Positions 18,251-26,175 of a stretch of DNA of 36,756 nucleotides are shown here, one piece after another; position 1 is the first letter of the stretch, and the number at the start of each line of letters is the position of its first letter. The DNA comes from an uncultured bacterium. Lineage in GTDB: Bacteria > Bacillota > Clostridia > Lachnospirales > Lachnospiraceae. The DNA is taken from the NCBI GenBank assembly GCA_947063875.1, contig CAMSTY010000037.1, forward strand, positions 1-36,756, given 5' to 3'. The notes under the pieces are model-generated. The model saw only the letters and a list, made by a program, of their open reading frames with translations, did no database searches and was not told where the DNA came from. Made by a program: the position numbers and the translations under genes.

Positions 18251-18311
18251 AATTTCCTCCATTTCCTGTGTGTTTCCATTTCTTTGATTGGTTCCTGATA
18301 TTGCATAGTAT

Positions 18312-18356
18312 TTTCCGGAAATGGAAAGTTATACAGGGAATGTGAAAAAATGTCAC
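18312..18356 (-). promoter_or_regulatory. Promoter of the DUF2508-GH13-glgB operon with a palindrome near +1
   Basis: On the minus strand GTGACA (18351-18356), 17-bp spacer, TATAAC (18328-18333); both boxes are 5/6. A 10-bp perfect palindrome TTTCCGGAAA (18312-18321) covers the expected transcription start and could be an operator. The palindrome is inference only. Confidence 0.65.
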
Positions 18357-18366
18357 CCAAAAGAAA

Positions 18367-18717
18367 TTACTCGGGGGTGAGGACTTCCTCTACCATAAAA
18401 CCTAGCTTCAGCAGGCGTTGGGTGGATTCCCGAAGCGTCAGCCGATAGTAGTTGGAAGTGCCGGATTCCCGAACCTGGACCAGTCCGGAATCCTTTAAAA
18501 TCTTCAGATGATGAGAGATAGCAGGTCGGGACAGACTGACCTGACTGGTAATCTCATTGACATTCAGTCCGTTATGATTACCGTTTTGGGCGGCATGGCT
18601 TAGAATCTCAATAATATTCAGCCGCATCTCATCACCTAATGCGATAAAAAGCGGCATGCATTCATGAAAATAAGCATCCAGCCGTTTACCGTCGATTGCT
18701 TTTTTGCAGTCTGCCAT
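18367..18717 (-). CDS. ArsR-family transcriptional repressor
   Basis: 116 residues. Winged helix typical of ArsR: FIALGDEMRLNIIEIL, then NVNEITSQVSLSRPAISHHL as the helix-turn-helix and HLKILKDSGLVQVRESGTSNYYRL as the wing. No CxC metal site is seen in the recognition helix; only two Cys occur near the N-terminus (residues 4 and 20), so the signal is unknown. RBS AAGGAGG. Transcribed alone from a near-consensus promoter with a symmetric AT-rich palindrome at the start site, as expected for autorepression. It is divergent from the pilus operon, with about 70 bases between the two -35 boxes. Confidence 0.9.
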   Translation of the reverse strand: MADCKKAIDGKRLDAYFHECMPLFIALGDEMRLNIIEILSHAAQNGNHNGLNVNEITSQVSLSRPAISHHLKILKDSGLVQVRESGTSNYYRLTLRESTQRLLKLGFMVEEVLTPE

Positions 18718-18730
18718 AAATCCCTCCTTG

Positions 18731-18782
18731 GTTTAAAAATTTAAACTGATAATATTCTACCACCAAAAACAGGTAACGTCAA
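18731..18782 (-). promoter_or_regulatory. ArsR promoter and probable operator
   Basis: On the minus strand TTGACG (18777-18782), 17-bp spacer, TAGAAT (18754-18759). Just downstream is the inverted repeat GTTTAAA-aa-TTTAAAC (18731-18746), between the expected start site and the RBS. Binding there would block transcription, so autoregulation is the natural guess. Confidence 0.65.
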
Positions 18783-18854
18783 CAAAAAGAACAAATGAAT
18801 TCAAAAGAATTTAGAAAAAGTGCATAAAATAAATCGAAAAAATTAAAAAAGGTA

Positions 18855-18883
18855 TTGACAGAACCGGGGAGGATGTGCATAAT
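18855..18883 (+). promoter_or_regulatory. Main promoter of the Tad/Flp pilus operon
   Basis: Consensus TTGACA (18855-18860), 17-bp spacer, CATAAT (18878-18883), preceded by A-tracts over 18826-18850 that resemble an UP element. Transcription should begin near 18890, leaving a leader of about 135 bases before the first pilus gene. No other promoter of this quality was seen before 29019. Confidence 0.75.
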
Positions 18884-18895
18884 GGAAAACATCAG

Positions 18896-18966
18896 TACCC
18901 GTTCTGGGTATGAAAGTTCTGATTTCGTTGGTTGTCCGAAGGAGAGAAATGTTCTTCCGGGCAGTC
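18896..18966 (+). promoter_or_regulatory. Structured leader of the pilus operon
   Basis: Two hairpins can be drawn. A small one, TACCC-gttct-GGGTA, lies at 18896-18910 next to the expected RNA 5' end. A larger one has arms 18934-18944 and 18952-18962 (ten pairs, one mismatch) and can be extended to 18930-18966. The AAGGAG of the leader ORF is in the 5' arm and its ATG in the loop, so folding would hide that ribosome site. It does not match a riboswitch I know. Confidence 0.4.
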
Positions 18967-19020
18967 CAGGCTATATCAGCAGTTTTTTCAGAAAAAGCGG
19001 AGGACATAAACAGAGAATAA
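18949..19020 (+). CDS. Possible 23-residue leader ORF of the pilus operon
   Basis: ATG at 18949 with AAGGAGAG at 18939-18946, 23 codons and TAA at 19018-19020, only 4 bases before the GTG of the prepilin peptidase gene. The peptide (MFFRAVQAISAVFSEKA, then EDINRE) could form a short amphipathic helix. It resembles no family. Its value would be translational coupling or attenuation, not the peptide. The spacing of the ribosome site is slightly short. Low certainty that it is translated. Confidence 0.35.
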   Translation: MFFRAVQAISAVFSEKAEDINRE

Positions 19021-19024
19021 GGGG

Positions 19025-19543
19025 GTGGAGTGTGTAAAGACAGGATTATTTTGCGTGATTTTGGCAGGAGCGGCTTGGACGGATGCGACAAAGGGAAAAG
19101 TTCGCAATTGGTGGCTGCTTATTGGGATGGCAGCAGGGATCTGGTATCAGAGAAAGGAGTTTTTTCCGGCTGCTGCATTGGTATTGTTTTTGACATTTTT
19201 ATTATTTCATCTGCGGATGATAGGAGCCGGGGACGGAAAGCTGATGGCATGGATTGCTGGATATCTGGGCATGGAGGCCGGGATAGAAGCGATTTTTGCA
19301 GGAATGATCATCGGGGCGTTGTGGTCGTTGTGCCGGTTATGGCATGACAAAAGTCTGAAAGCACATCTTGTTTATCTTACGGCATATCTCATGCGGTTAT
19401 TTCAGACAAAAGGGACAGAGAAATATTGTGAAGGAGCGCTGAAGGAAGCGTCGCGGACGATGCCCTTGGCGCCCTGCCTGGCAGCGGGCGCGTATCTTTA
19501 TCTGATGGCGTCAGGAGCGATGTCTATATGGATGAGAAAATGA
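19025..19543 (+). CDS. Prepilin peptidase, TadV/CpaA type (A24 family)
   Basis: 172 residues, strongly hydrophobic with about five membrane helices. The two catalytic Asp of A24 aspartic proteases are visible: one after the first helix (AAWTDATKGKVRNWW) and one in the GxGD motif (MIGAGDGKLMAW). It cleaves the leader of Flp-type prepilins on the cytosolic side. The GTG at 19025 is the only start keeping the whole first helix; the purine run AAGGGGG directly before it is too close to be an ideal ribosome site, so coupling to the leader ORF is possible. First gene of the pilus operon. A second A24 peptidase is encoded at 26992. Confidence 0.85.
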   Translation: MECVKTGLFCVILAGAAWTDATKGKVRNWWLLIGMAAGIWYQRKEFFPAAALVLFLTFLLFHLRMIGAGDGKLMAWIAGYLGMEAGIEAIFAGMIIGALWSLCRLWHDKSLKAHLVYLTAYLMRLFQTKGTEKYCEGALKEASRTMPLAPCLAAGAYLYLMASGAMSIWMRK

Positions 19544-19557
19544 AAGAAAGGAATTTT

Positions 19558-20565
19558 ATGAAAAGGATTATGGGGGTCTATGACGTAGATCCGTATTATG
19601 CAGAACGTTTTGCGGAATTTGCCAATCAGAAGGAACAGATCCCGTTTACGGTAGTAGCGTTTTCCAGCATTGCAAAACTGGAAGCATTCACCCAGCAACA
19701 ACAGTTGGAATTGCTGCTGATCGGGGATGAGGCAGATAAAACCCAGCTTTCAGGAGTAAAGGCAAAACAGATTGTGCGCCTGGCAGAGACACAGGAAACC
19801 CTGGGAGGAGAAATGCCGGCGGTCTATAAATATCAGGCGTCAGATGCAATCCTGCGGGAGGTGATGGCCTGCTACCAGGTGCAGCCGGAACAGATTCCTC
19901 TGACAGCAATAGGAAAAAAGAGCATGGTGATAGGGGTATATTCGCCGGTCAGCCGATGCGGCAAAACAGGATTTTGCATTACTCTGGGACAGATCCTTGC
20001 CAGGGAATCGCAGGCTCTTATGATAAGCCTGGAGGAGCATTCCGGATTATCAAGACTGACCGGAACGGAATATACAACCAGCCTTTCGGATTTGATTTAT
20101 GATTACCGGCGAGGTGATTACACACGGATGCGTCTGGGCGCGGTAGTACATAACTGGGGAGGGTTGGATTACATACCGCCGGCGCTTTACGCGGAAGACT
20201 TGGCAGAAATACAAGGAGAGGAATTGGCAAGGTTGACGGCACAGATCGCGGCAGAGGGTGTGTATCCTGTGATTTTGATGGATATTGGCCATCTGGGCAG
20301 AGGGTTGGAACCGGTTTTGGAATTATGCGGTGTGATTTATGCCCCGATAAAGGAGGACTGTGTGTCGGCGGCGAAATTAAGCGCCTGGCAGGATTATCTG
20401 GAATTGTGCGGGCGTGCATATCTATGGGAGAGGGTGCATCTGTTAAAGCTGCCGAGGCCAGGGGCAGTCTGGCAGGCGGAAACTTATCTGGAGCAGCTGC
20501 TCTGGGGAGAAATGGGAGATTTTGTCCGCAACCTTTTAAAGGGTCAGAAAGGGAGTGAGAGATGA
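19558..20565 (+). CDS. TadZ/CpaE-like pilus localisation ATPase
   Basis: 335 residues from the ATG at 19558, chosen over 19528 because AAAGGA lies 5 bases upstream. The N-terminal 110 residues look like an atypical receiver domain (MKRIMGVYDVDPYYAERF, LELLLIGDEAD). Residues 124-300 are a MinD/ParA-type P-loop domain with a degenerate deviant Walker A, SPVSRCGKT (129-137), which lacks the usual signature Lys near its start, and a Walker B-like PVILMDIGHLG. CpaE/TadZ places the pilus machine in the cell. The altered P-loop suggests weak or no ATP hydrolysis; this seems usual in Clostridial members as I remember them. It lies between the peptidase and cpaF, the usual order. Confidence 0.82.
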   Translation: MKRIMGVYDVDPYYAERFAEFANQKEQIPFTVVAFSSIAKLEAFTQQQQLELLLIGDEADKTQLSGVKAKQIVRLAETQETLGGEMPAVYKYQASDAILREVMACYQVQPEQIPLTAIGKKSMVIGVYSPVSRCGKTGFCITLGQILARESQALMISLEEHSGLSRLTGTEYTTSLSDLIYDYRRGDYTRMRLGAVVHNWGGLDYIPPALYAEDLAEIQGEELARLTAQIAAEGVYPVILMDIGHLGRGLEPVLELCGVIYAPIKEDCVSAAKLSAWQDYLELCGRAYLWERVHLLKLPRPGAVWQAETYLEQLLWGEMGDFVRNLLKGQKGSER

Positions 20566-20581
20566 TCGGGGAGGGATGCGA

Positions 20582-21799
20582 ATGAAAGAGGATAGAACTA
20601 TACTCGAGCAACTTAAAGAACGGGTGAGAGAGGAACTGCAGAATCAGAATCGGGTCGAGGAGGAGGAACTGAATTCCTGCATTGAGAGAAACATTGATGA
20701 AGCGGCGGCAGAGCATTATCTTCCGTTGAAGAAAAGGCTGGAACTGAGAATGAGACTGTATGACGCATTCCGCCGCCTGGATATTTTACAGGAGTTGGTA
20801 GATGACCCGGAAGTGACAGAGATTATGGTGAATGGCAAAGAGCATATTTTTGTAGAGAGGAAAGGGGCGATCAGCCGCTGGGAGCATAGCTTTGAGCGGG
20901 AGGAGCAGCTGGAGGATATGATTCAGCAGATTGTAAGCCGGATTAATCGCTCGGTCAATGTTTCACATCCGATAGCCGATGCGCGTTTGGAAAACGGCGC
21001 CCGCGTCCATGTGGTTTTGCCTCCGGTGGCACTGGACGGACCTGTGGTCACGATCCGAAAGTTCCCGGAGCCGATTACATCTGAAAAGCTGATTGCCATG
21101 AATTCCCTGACCAGGGAGGCGGCAGAATTTCTGGAGAAGCTGGTAAAGTCCGGATATAACTTGTTTATCAGTGGGGGGACCGGATCAGGGAAAACGACTT
21201 TTCTGAATGCTATGTCTGGCTTTATTCCGGCAACCGAGCGGATTATCACGATTGAAGATTCCGCGGAATTACAGATCCGCCAGATTCCGAATCTGGTACG
21301 GCTGGAGACACGCAATGCCAATGCAGAGGGGGAGGGCGCGATTGAGATCAGTGACCTGATTCGGGCGTCGTTGCGTATGCGGCCGGACCGGATTGTAGTG
21401 GGGGAGGTGAGAGGCAAGGAATGTCTGGATATGCTTCAGGCTTTAAACACCGGCCATGCGGGCAGTTTGTCTACCGGGCACGGCAACAGCCCCAAAGATA
21501 TGCTGTCGCGATTGGAGACTATGGCGCTGATGGGGGCCGACCTCCCGCTGCCGGCGGTGCGGAGCCAGATCGCGTCAGCGATTGATATTCTAATACATTT
21601 AGGGCGGTTGCGGGACAGATCCAGAAAGGTGCTGGAGATTGTGGAGGTGGGAAATTATGAGGAAGGAGAGATACGGCTCAACCCCTTGTTCCGATTTGAG
21701 GAGGAGCAGGGAAATACAAAAAGTGTCCGCGGACAGCTTAAAAAAACCGGCGAACTCCAGGCAGTCGGAAAACTCAGGGCAGCAGGCTATCAACTATGA
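20582..21799 (+). CDS. CpaF/TadA pilus assembly ATPase
   Basis: 405 residues. The start at 20582 is preceded by GGGGAGGG at 20568-20575; ATG 20576 and GTG 20555 are less well placed. N-terminal helices, then the secretion ATPase core: Walker A GGTGSGKTT (198-206), IEDSAELQI Asp box (224-232), Walker B with catalytic Glu in RPDRIVVGEVRG (267-278), and His box GHAGSLSTGH (291-300). It is the hexameric motor that drives Flp pilin assembly at the inner face of the membrane. It follows the CpaE-like gene and precedes TadB. Confidence 0.95.
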   Translation: MKEDRTILEQLKERVREELQNQNRVEEEELNSCIERNIDEAAAEHYLPLKKRLELRMRLYDAFRRLDILQELVDDPEVTEIMVNGKEHIFVERKGAISRWEHSFEREEQLEDMIQQIVSRINRSVNVSHPIADARLENGARVHVVLPPVALDGPVVTIRKFPEPITSEKLIAMNSLTREAAEFLEKLVKSGYNLFISGGTGSGKTTFLNAMSGFIPATERIITIEDSAELQIRQIPNLVRLETRNANAEGEGAIEISDLIRASLRMRPDRIVVGEVRGKECLDMLQALNTGHAGSLSTGHGNSPKDMLSRLETMALMGADLPLPAVRSQIASAIDILIHLGRLRDRSRKVLEIVEVGNYEEGEIRLNPLFRFEEEQGNTKSVRGQLKKTGELQAVGKLRAAGYQL

Positions 21800-21815
21800 C
21801 CGCTATCGGCTGAAC

Positions 21816-22526
21816 ATGAGAGAGTTTATTTTCGGATTGGGAAAAGGAAGCGTGGTATGTGCGGTTTTGGCTTTTACCTTTTACCGGAGCCTGAGAATTT
21901 TTCTGTGGATGCTTCCTTTTGCTTTTATCGGGCCGGTGATGGAGAGAAAGCGGTTGCTGGAGAAGCGAAAAAAGGAACTGGCAGGGCAGTTTAAAGAGAG
22001 CATGATGGTGCTGGCATCGTCTCTGAGTGCGGGATATTCGATAGAAAATGCGTTGGCGGCGAGTGTGGAAGAGTTATCGATGCTATATGGAAGAGAGGGG
22101 ATGATTGTTCAGGAATTCGCATTTATGGTACAGCAGATTCGGACAAACCGTTCGGTAGAACGTGTATTGGAGGATTTTGCCAGGCGGAGCGGATTGGAGG
22201 ATGTACAGAATTTTGCGGAAGTATTTTCCGTAGCAAAGCGTAGCAGCGGGGATTTGGGAGGCATAATGCGGCATACCGCAGAGATTATCCGGGATAAAAT
22301 GCAGGTACGTGAAGAGATTCTTACCATGACAGCTTCCCGCCAGTTTGAGCAGAAGATTATGAATTTGATACCGTTTTTTATTGTGTTTTATGTAGAAAGT
22401 GCATCTCCGGGCTTTTTTGGACAGATGTATGGAAGCAGTTTGGGACGGGTGCTGATGAGCGGATGTCTGGCAGTGTATCTGATTTCCTATATACTGGCGA
22501 AGCGGATACTGGAAATTGAGGTGTAA
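21816..22526 (+). CDS. TadB-like platform protein (type II secretion F family)
   Basis: 236 residues from the ATG at 21816. A hydrophobic N-terminus with two close helices (about 8-24 and 26-40) precedes a T2SSF cytosolic domain (ESMMVLASSLSAGYSIENAL, VQQIRTNRSVERVLEDFARR, FAEVFSVAKRSSGDLGGIM), and two membrane helices follow at the end. It forms the membrane platform driven by CpaF. The start is uncertain: 21816 lacks a ribosome site, while an in-frame ATG at 21657 has GGAGGTGG 6 bases upstream but would overlap cpaF by about 140 bases. The residues just before 21816 (YDRYRLN) look pilus-platform-like, so the true start may be upstream. Confidence 0.85.
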   Translation: MREFIFGLGKGSVVCAVLAFTFYRSLRIFLWMLPFAFIGPVMERKRLLEKRKKELAGQFKESMMVLASSLSAGYSIENALAASVEELSMLYGREGMIVQEFAFMVQQIRTNRSVERVLEDFARRSGLEDVQNFAEVFSVAKRSSGDLGGIMRHTAEIIRDKMQVREEILTMTASRQFEQKIMNLIPFFIVFYVESASPGFFGQMYGSSLGRVLMSGCLAVYLISYILAKRILEIEV

Positions 22527-22532
22527 AAGGAA

Positions 22533-23810
22533 ATGAGGCAAAGAACAAAAAACGGAGAGGAAAGCGATAAGAGAAAACAAAAGAAAGACCAGGCAGAAAG
22601 AAAAATATCGAGGCTGATGCCGGTATTCTGCATTCTGGGGGGTGTGATTTTGTACGGGATACTTACTCTGAATGCGAGCGGGCAGGATGTGATCACAGAG
22701 GGCGGGCGCATTTTAAGGGAAAATCATGGCGGAGAGGAGCAGGAATATCAGATATGGGTGGACGGGTTATGTGAAGAAGAGGTAGCAGTGGATGTCAGGA
22801 TAAGACCACAAAGATATACCAGGGAAGAGGCTGAGAGAACCTTTGAAGAGATTATGGATCAGATGGAAGCGAGTATCTGTAAAGAAAATCCTTCCCTGAT
22901 GGAAGTAAGGAGCGATTTGTCTTTGCCTTCCCGCCTGGATGGGGGAGTAAAGCTGCGCTGGCATTCTTCAAAACCGGAAGTAATCGATGCGTCCGGGAAA
23001 CTGGGAGAGGAGGCAGAGGAGGAGCAGACCGTAGCCTTGTCGGTGGAACTTTCTGCAGGTGCCTATCAGCAGAACTACGAGATTCCAGTGCGTGTGCTTC
23101 CACCGCAACGAAATCAGGAAGAACAGAGGGTGGCAGACTTTCTGAAGGAATTGCAGCAAAAGGATGAAGACGGACAGGAAGCCGCCTGGCTGGAATTGCC
23201 AGAAAGTTTTCAGGGGAAACCGCTTACATATCGGATAGATAAACAAACCGGATACGAGACAATTCTTTTGATCGGGGTGATTCTGGCAGTTCTTCTGACA
23301 GTGAGGGAAAAAAGTGAGGAAAAGCAGCAAAGACAGAAGCGGGAAAGAGAATTGCTGCTGGATTATTCGGATGTATTGTCCAAACTGATGGTGTTGATTG
23401 GCGCAGGCCTGACCGTCCGCAATGCCTGGGAAAGGATGATTTTGGATTATGAGATGGCACAAAAGCAGGGAAAGCAAAAGGAACGTGCTGCTTATGAAGA
23501 AATGAGGCGCACCTATTATCAGATGCAGAGTGGTATGGCTGAAGGAGAAGCTTACCAAGAATTCGGAAGAAGGTGCCGGCTGCAGCCGTATTTAAAACTG
23601 AGCGGTCTGCTGGAGCAAAATCGACGTTCGGGAACGAAAAACATGAGATCGATTTTGCAGGCGGAAATGACAGATGCCCTGGAACAGAGAAAGAATCTGG
23701 CGCGCCGTCTGGGAGAAGAGGCGGGTACAAGGCTGTTGATGCCGCTGTTTCTAATGCTGGGGATTATCATGGTAATGATTATGGTACCGGCAATGATGAC
23801 AATGGGATAA
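22533..23810 (+). CDS. TadC-like platform protein with an extracytoplasmic Ig-like insertion
   Basis: 425 residues. A basic N-terminus, TM1 at about 29-46, then about 195 residues outside the membrane, TM2 at about 242-257, a cytosolic T2SSF-like helical domain (274-395; SKLMVLIGAGLTVRNAWERM, YQEFGRRCRLQPYLKLSGLL) and a C-terminal helix (400-422). The outer region contains RYTREEAERTFEEIMDQM and a beta-rich stretch (LRWHSSKPEVIDASGKL, then EEEQTVALSVELSAG, ending YEIPVRVL) with the spacing of bacterial Ig-like (Big) domains. Ordinary TadC has no such part. The second half assigns it to the Tad platform; the Ig-like call is from the pattern. The stop of TadB is 6 bases upstream. Confidence 0.8.
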   Translation: MRQRTKNGEESDKRKQKKDQAERKISRLMPVFCILGGVILYGILTLNASGQDVITEGGRILRENHGGEEQEYQIWVDGLCEEEVAVDVRIRPQRYTREEAERTFEEIMDQMEASICKENPSLMEVRSDLSLPSRLDGGVKLRWHSSKPEVIDASGKLGEEAEEEQTVALSVELSAGAYQQNYEIPVRVLPPQRNQEEQRVADFLKELQQKDEDGQEAAWLELPESFQGKPLTYRIDKQTGYETILLIGVILAVLLTVREKSEEKQQRQKRERELLLDYSDVLSKLMVLIGAGLTVRNAWERMILDYEMAQKQGKQKERAAYEEMRRTYYQMQSGMAEGEAYQEFGRRCRLQPYLKLSGLLEQNRRSGTKNMRSILQAEMTDALEQRKNLARRLGEEAGTRLLMPLFLMLGIIMVMIMVPAMMTMG

Positions 23811-23840
23811 TATTTATGATAAAAAAGGAGGATTTAATCT

Positions 23841-24029
23841 ATGAAGTTATGGAATATCACAGAGGAAATAAGAGAATTTTTGCGGGAAGAGGATGGCGTT
23901 GGAGTGATTGAAGTGGTGTTGATTTTGGTAGTTTTGATCGGTTTGGTCATTATATTCAAAGGGCAGATCAATAAGCTTCTGGAGGATATCTTCAAGGAAA
24001 TCAATAGTCAGTCGAAAGAAGTATATTAA
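23841..24029 (+). CDS. Flp-type major pilin
   Basis: 62 residues. A short charged leader ends in Gly19, followed by the Flp processing pattern with Glu at +5 (G/VGVIEVVLI) and one hydrophobic helix (about 22-42), then a short polar tail. Flp pilins of Proteobacteria have Glu-Tyr at +5/+6; here it is Glu-Val. The prepilin peptidase should cut after Gly19, leaving a mature pilin of 43 residues. It has the best ribosome site of the operon (AAGGAGG, 9 bases upstream), as expected for the most abundant product. Confidence 0.88.
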   Translation: MKLWNITEEIREFLREEDGVGVIEVVLILVVLIGLVIIFKGQINKLLEDIFKEINSQSKEVY

Positions 24030-24066
24030 AAAAGAAAATCAAAAAGAGAAGGGAGACAGCGCGGAT

Positions 24067-26031
24067 ATGAGAGAGTTAAGAGGACAGGTGACAATTTTTA
24101 TCAGTATGATTATGATGTGCGTATTCGCGCTGTTTTGCTGTTTGCTGGAATCTTCCAGAACTGCAGGAGCCAGGTGGTATTTGCAGACAGCAGTGGCTTC
24201 GGCAATGGATTCCGTGTTCAGCCAATATCACCGCCGGCTATGGGATTCCTACCGGCTATTGTTCGCGGAATATGAGCGGGAGGAAGAACTGGAGGCAGAT
24301 TTTTCACTTTTTCTGCAGTCCTATCTGGATACGGAGAATTGGTATCCGATGGAACTGCAGACAGTGAAGCTGGAGGAGTGGCAAAAGGCTGTTGACAATA
24401 CTGGTATATATCTGGAAGAGGAGATTCTGGATTATATGAGGTATGGAATATGGGATATGGATTTTAATGAGGATACCGTCAGCAGCCTGTGGGCGGATGG
24501 AGAACAGGCAGACGCGGTGAAAACCGTAGCTGAGACTTACCGGGGCCATGCGGATGATGCCTTAAAGCTGGAAAAATCTTTAGAGGCAATTAGTGAAAGC
24601 CAGGAAAAACAGCTGAATATGAAACAGGAAGGGAGCGCCAGGCTGCGTAGTTATAATGGCGCTGGTTTCCGCCAGATTGCAGCTTCCCTGATCCGGGAAC
24701 AAAAAAGGATGCCGGGACTGGTAAAAAATTACCGGCGTCAGGCAGACGCACTGGCGGCAAAGCTAAACGCAAGCCGGAAAATGTTTACGGAAGAGAGCGG
24801 GCGGTGCAGCAGCCAGGTAGAAGATCAGTTAGATGGGGAAATTCAGCAGTTTGAGGCTTATGTGGATCAGGATGGAGAACGCCGGAGGGAGGTGGAATCT
24901 CTGGAAGGGCAATCTTATGAGCAGGTCGCTTTGGTAGAAGCCGTGATTCGGGAATCAGAGGAGGTAGAACGAATTATTGATGAATGGGAAAGCGATGATG
25001 AAGATGACGAAGGACCGGATTTGGAGGCGCTGTGGTCGCCGGTCATTCGGCATTTTGAACAGTTGACGATTCATTCCTTGTCTTTTACTCATGGAGTGAA
25101 AGATAAGGAAAAAGAAGGATGGCTCAAGCAAGTAGAAAAATTGTATCGCAGCGGAATGCTGGAACTTGTTTTGCCGGAAGGGACTGAGGTCTCAAAGGGA
25201 GTATTGGAAACGCCGGAGCTGCCATCAGAAAACGGATTGTTATCAGAGGGGAAACGGGGGATACCGCTTCTGAACCATCTCTTGGTAAATGAATATTGCG
25301 GAAAATTTTTTCGCTATTTTCCGATTGCGGAAGAACGGCAGACAGGAGAAAAAAACGGCCGGGAGGTAGGGGTGGAGGGTTCGGGCGGTCTGACTTATGA
25401 GATAGAATATCTGATTGGCGGAAAAAAACTGGATGAAGAAAATCTTGTTTACGTGGTAAACCGACTTCTGGCAATTCGGGAAGGACTGAATCTGATACAT
25501 ATTTTATCGGATAGTCAGAAACGGCAGGAAGCCCAAAAGCTGGCTATGATGATTACCGGAGTGGCGGGACTTTCGCCTCTGGTATTGCTTACGACATTTT
25601 TTGTGATGTCAGTTTGGGCGCTGGGGGAATCCCTGATGGATATCCGCGGGTTGCTGGCAGGAAAAAAAGTCATGATTTTTAAGACATCTGCGGACTGGAC
25701 ACTGAATCTTGAAAACCTGCTTACTATGGGGCAGGAAGGAGAAATCGGCACAGGGGGCAATGAGAGGGGATTGGGATACCTTTCATGGCTGAAGATTTTA
25801 TTGTTTATGGATGAGATTGTGTGTCAGGAATATCGGATGATGGATATGATTCAGATGAATATTTGCAGGGAGCAAAGCAGCTTCCGCATCCGGCGTGGGA
25901 TATATCGGGCGAGGATAAAGGGGATGTTGACTGGAAAGCATGTATTTTTTTCGCTTGGGTTTATGGAACATGCAACGGGAGGCAGAGATCATACCTATCC
26001 TATGGAAGCGACTATAGAACGAAAATATTAA
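24067..26031 (+). CDS. DUF5702 domain protein, TadE/TadG-like pilus component
   Basis: 654 residues. The N-terminus (RGQVTIFISMIMMCVFALFC) is a single membrane helix in the position of a TadE/TadG pilin-like segment, followed by SSRTAGARWYLQTAVASAMD and YHRRLWDSYRLLF, which I associate with DUF5702. The centre (about 160-330) is charged, Gln/Glu-rich and probably coiled coil. A second hydrophobic segment lies near 505-530 (AGLSPLVLLTTFFVMSVWAL). The family occurs in Tad loci of Clostridia; the exact role, perhaps pilus base or envelope crossing, is unknown. RBS GAAGGGAGA lies upstream. A weak codon-level charge bias is the only other oddity. Confidence 0.75.
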   Translation: MRELRGQVTIFISMIMMCVFALFCCLLESSRTAGARWYLQTAVASAMDSVFSQYHRRLWDSYRLLFAEYEREEELEADFSLFLQSYLDTENWYPMELQTVKLEEWQKAVDNTGIYLEEEILDYMRYGIWDMDFNEDTVSSLWADGEQADAVKTVAETYRGHADDALKLEKSLEAISESQEKQLNMKQEGSARLRSYNGAGFRQIAASLIREQKRMPGLVKNYRRQADALAAKLNASRKMFTEESGRCSSQVEDQLDGEIQQFEAYVDQDGERRREVESLEGQSYEQVALVEAVIRESEEVERIIDEWESDDEDDEGPDLEALWSPVIRHFEQLTIHSLSFTHGVKDKEKEGWLKQVEKLYRSGMLELVLPEGTEVSKGVLETPELPSENGLLSEGKRGIPLLNHLLVNEYCGKFFRYFPIAEERQTGEKNGREVGVEGSGGLTYEIEYLIGGKKLDEENLVYVVNRLLAIREGLNLIHILSDSQKRQEAQKLAMMITGVAGLSPLVLLTTFFVMSVWALGESLMDIRGLLAGKKVMIFKTSADWTLNLENLLTMGQEGEIGTGGNERGLGYLSWLKILLFMDEIVCQEYRMMDMIQMNICREQSSFRIRRGIYRARIKGMLTGKHVFFSLGFMEHATGGRDHTYPMEATIERKY

Positions 26032-26035
26032 AGAG

Positions 26036-26175
26036 GGGGACAGACAGGAATGCCTTTTTCCATGGAAGAAAAGAAAATCAAAAAAATCGTGACTCTCCAA
26101 GTACGAATCCTGAAAAAACACAACATTAATATTGTTCAAAACTGCCATAGGAGAAAGGCATTCCTGTCTGTCCCC
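26036..26175. repeat. 140-bp element bounded by 22-bp perfect inverted repeats
   Basis: Arms 26036-26057 (begins GGGGACAGACAGGAATG) and 26154-26175 are exact reverse complements over 22 bases and enclose 96 bases. The left arm contains the ATG (26050) of the next gene and overlaps its ribosome-site region. The element encodes residues 1-42 of that protein, and the pilin-like segment starts right after the right arm. It starts 5 bases after the upstream stop codon. No clear target duplication is seen. From memory, GGGGACAGAC-type termini occur on small palindromic repeat elements of other bacteria; this cannot be verified here. Confidence 0.9.

Noticed and set aside
18890-19024. Possible c-di-GMP riboswitch in the pilus leader
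   Set aside because: The conserved GEMM-I and GEMM-II core bases could not be found; only simple hairpins fit.
18882-19037. 51-codon frame starting ATG at 18882 before the prepilin peptidase gene
   Set aside because: The ATG lies in the -10 box of the pilus promoter, so it would not be on the transcript.
20018-20716. 232-codon minus-strand frame over the CpaE-like and cpaF genes
   Set aside because: Pro/Ser-rich shadow without ribosome site, opposite two well-supported genes.
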